A DNA stretch of 64,000 nucleotides from Candidatus Pantoea formicae (GTDB lineage Bacteria > Pseudomonadota > Gammaproteobacteria > Enterobacterales > Enterobacteriaceae). A program made the position numbers and the translations under genes. The stretch lies in contig NZ_VWXD01000008.1 in NCBI RefSeq assembly GCF_011752625.1, positions 124,001-188,000 on the forward strand, read 5' to 3'. Positions 63,993 to 64,000 of the stretch are shown one piece after another (the stretch's first letter is position 1; every line of letters begins with the position of its first letter). The notes beneath the pieces were generated by a model. It was not told where the DNA came from. It did not search any database and saw only the letters and a list, made by a program, of their open reading frames with translations.

Positions 63993-64000
63993 GAGCGGCT

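Noticed and set aside
1..64000. CRISPR arrays, insertion sequences, rRNA or tRNA genes
   Set aside because: No repeat-spacer pattern, transposase or recognisable RNA gene was seen.

Overview
The window looks like chromosome from a member of the Enterobacteriaceae, close to Enterobacter, Lelliottia or Leclercia. The basis is clear homologues of E. coli BdcA/BdcR, LacI/LacZ/LacY, RcnA, FhuE, YdgJ and membrane PQQ glucose-type dehydrogenase, H-NS-family and DUF1471 proteins, Fur boxes and an NtrC-type site. It is mostly accessory chromosome: short regulator-plus-enzyme modules, many divergently paired, with several decayed genes between them. No rRNA, tRNA, CRISPR array or insertion sequence was seen.

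Layout. 1-1225: MFS exporter start and divergent TetR regulator with three repeated operators. 1303-9348: a tight seven-gene leftward operon (3-hydroxyisobutyrate-type dehydrogenase, aldehyde dehydrogenase, MHS transporter, two D-glutamate-cyclase-family DUF4392 proteins flanking a SelA-like PLP enzyme, LysR). It is preceded by two perfect palindromes and an NtrC-like site, and looks like an uncharacterised nitrogen-linked catabolic pathway. 9967-11360: bdcA/bdcR pair with operators. 11370-13991: decayed iron-siderophore binding-protein gene and an intact Fur-boxed TonB receptor. 14410-16232: AT-rich block with a HEAT-repeat protein and small unknown proteins. 16760-23461: LysR/SDR pair, small proteins, an AroQ/PchB-type enzyme translationally coupled to an AraC regulator, and a LysE exporter. 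23609-29438: lacZY with lacI divergent. 29634-36213: hydrolases, a LysR/TauE pair, a membrane-protein gene split by an in-frame TAG, and a TetR regulon whose operator lies exactly between the -35 and -10 of two promoters. 37056-43325: FhuE-like receptor, small genes, and rcnA next to a dead rcnR. 43441-48117: LysR with an M20/solute-binding protein/M28 cluster.

48397-53923 is probably plasmid- or phage-derived: TraX, an extra H-NS-family protein, a LysR fragment, a Fic protein and a Cre-like tyrosine recombinase. Beside the recombinase lies a lox-type site with the exact 13-8-13 loxP geometry. Its arms match loxP at 11 of 13 positions, and it sits in a cluster of GATC sites. This Cre/lox-like module is the most striking item in the window.

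54277-62735 is a cyclitol- or sugar-acid-like catabolic locus: membrane PQQ dehydrogenase, two TIM-barrel epimerase/dehydratase proteins (one IolE-like), a sugar porter, a YdgJ-like oxidoreductase and a LacI-type regulator. The regulator's palindrome shares TGTCTC boxes with the dehydrogenase promoter. The window ends with a YaeI-like metallophosphoesterase.
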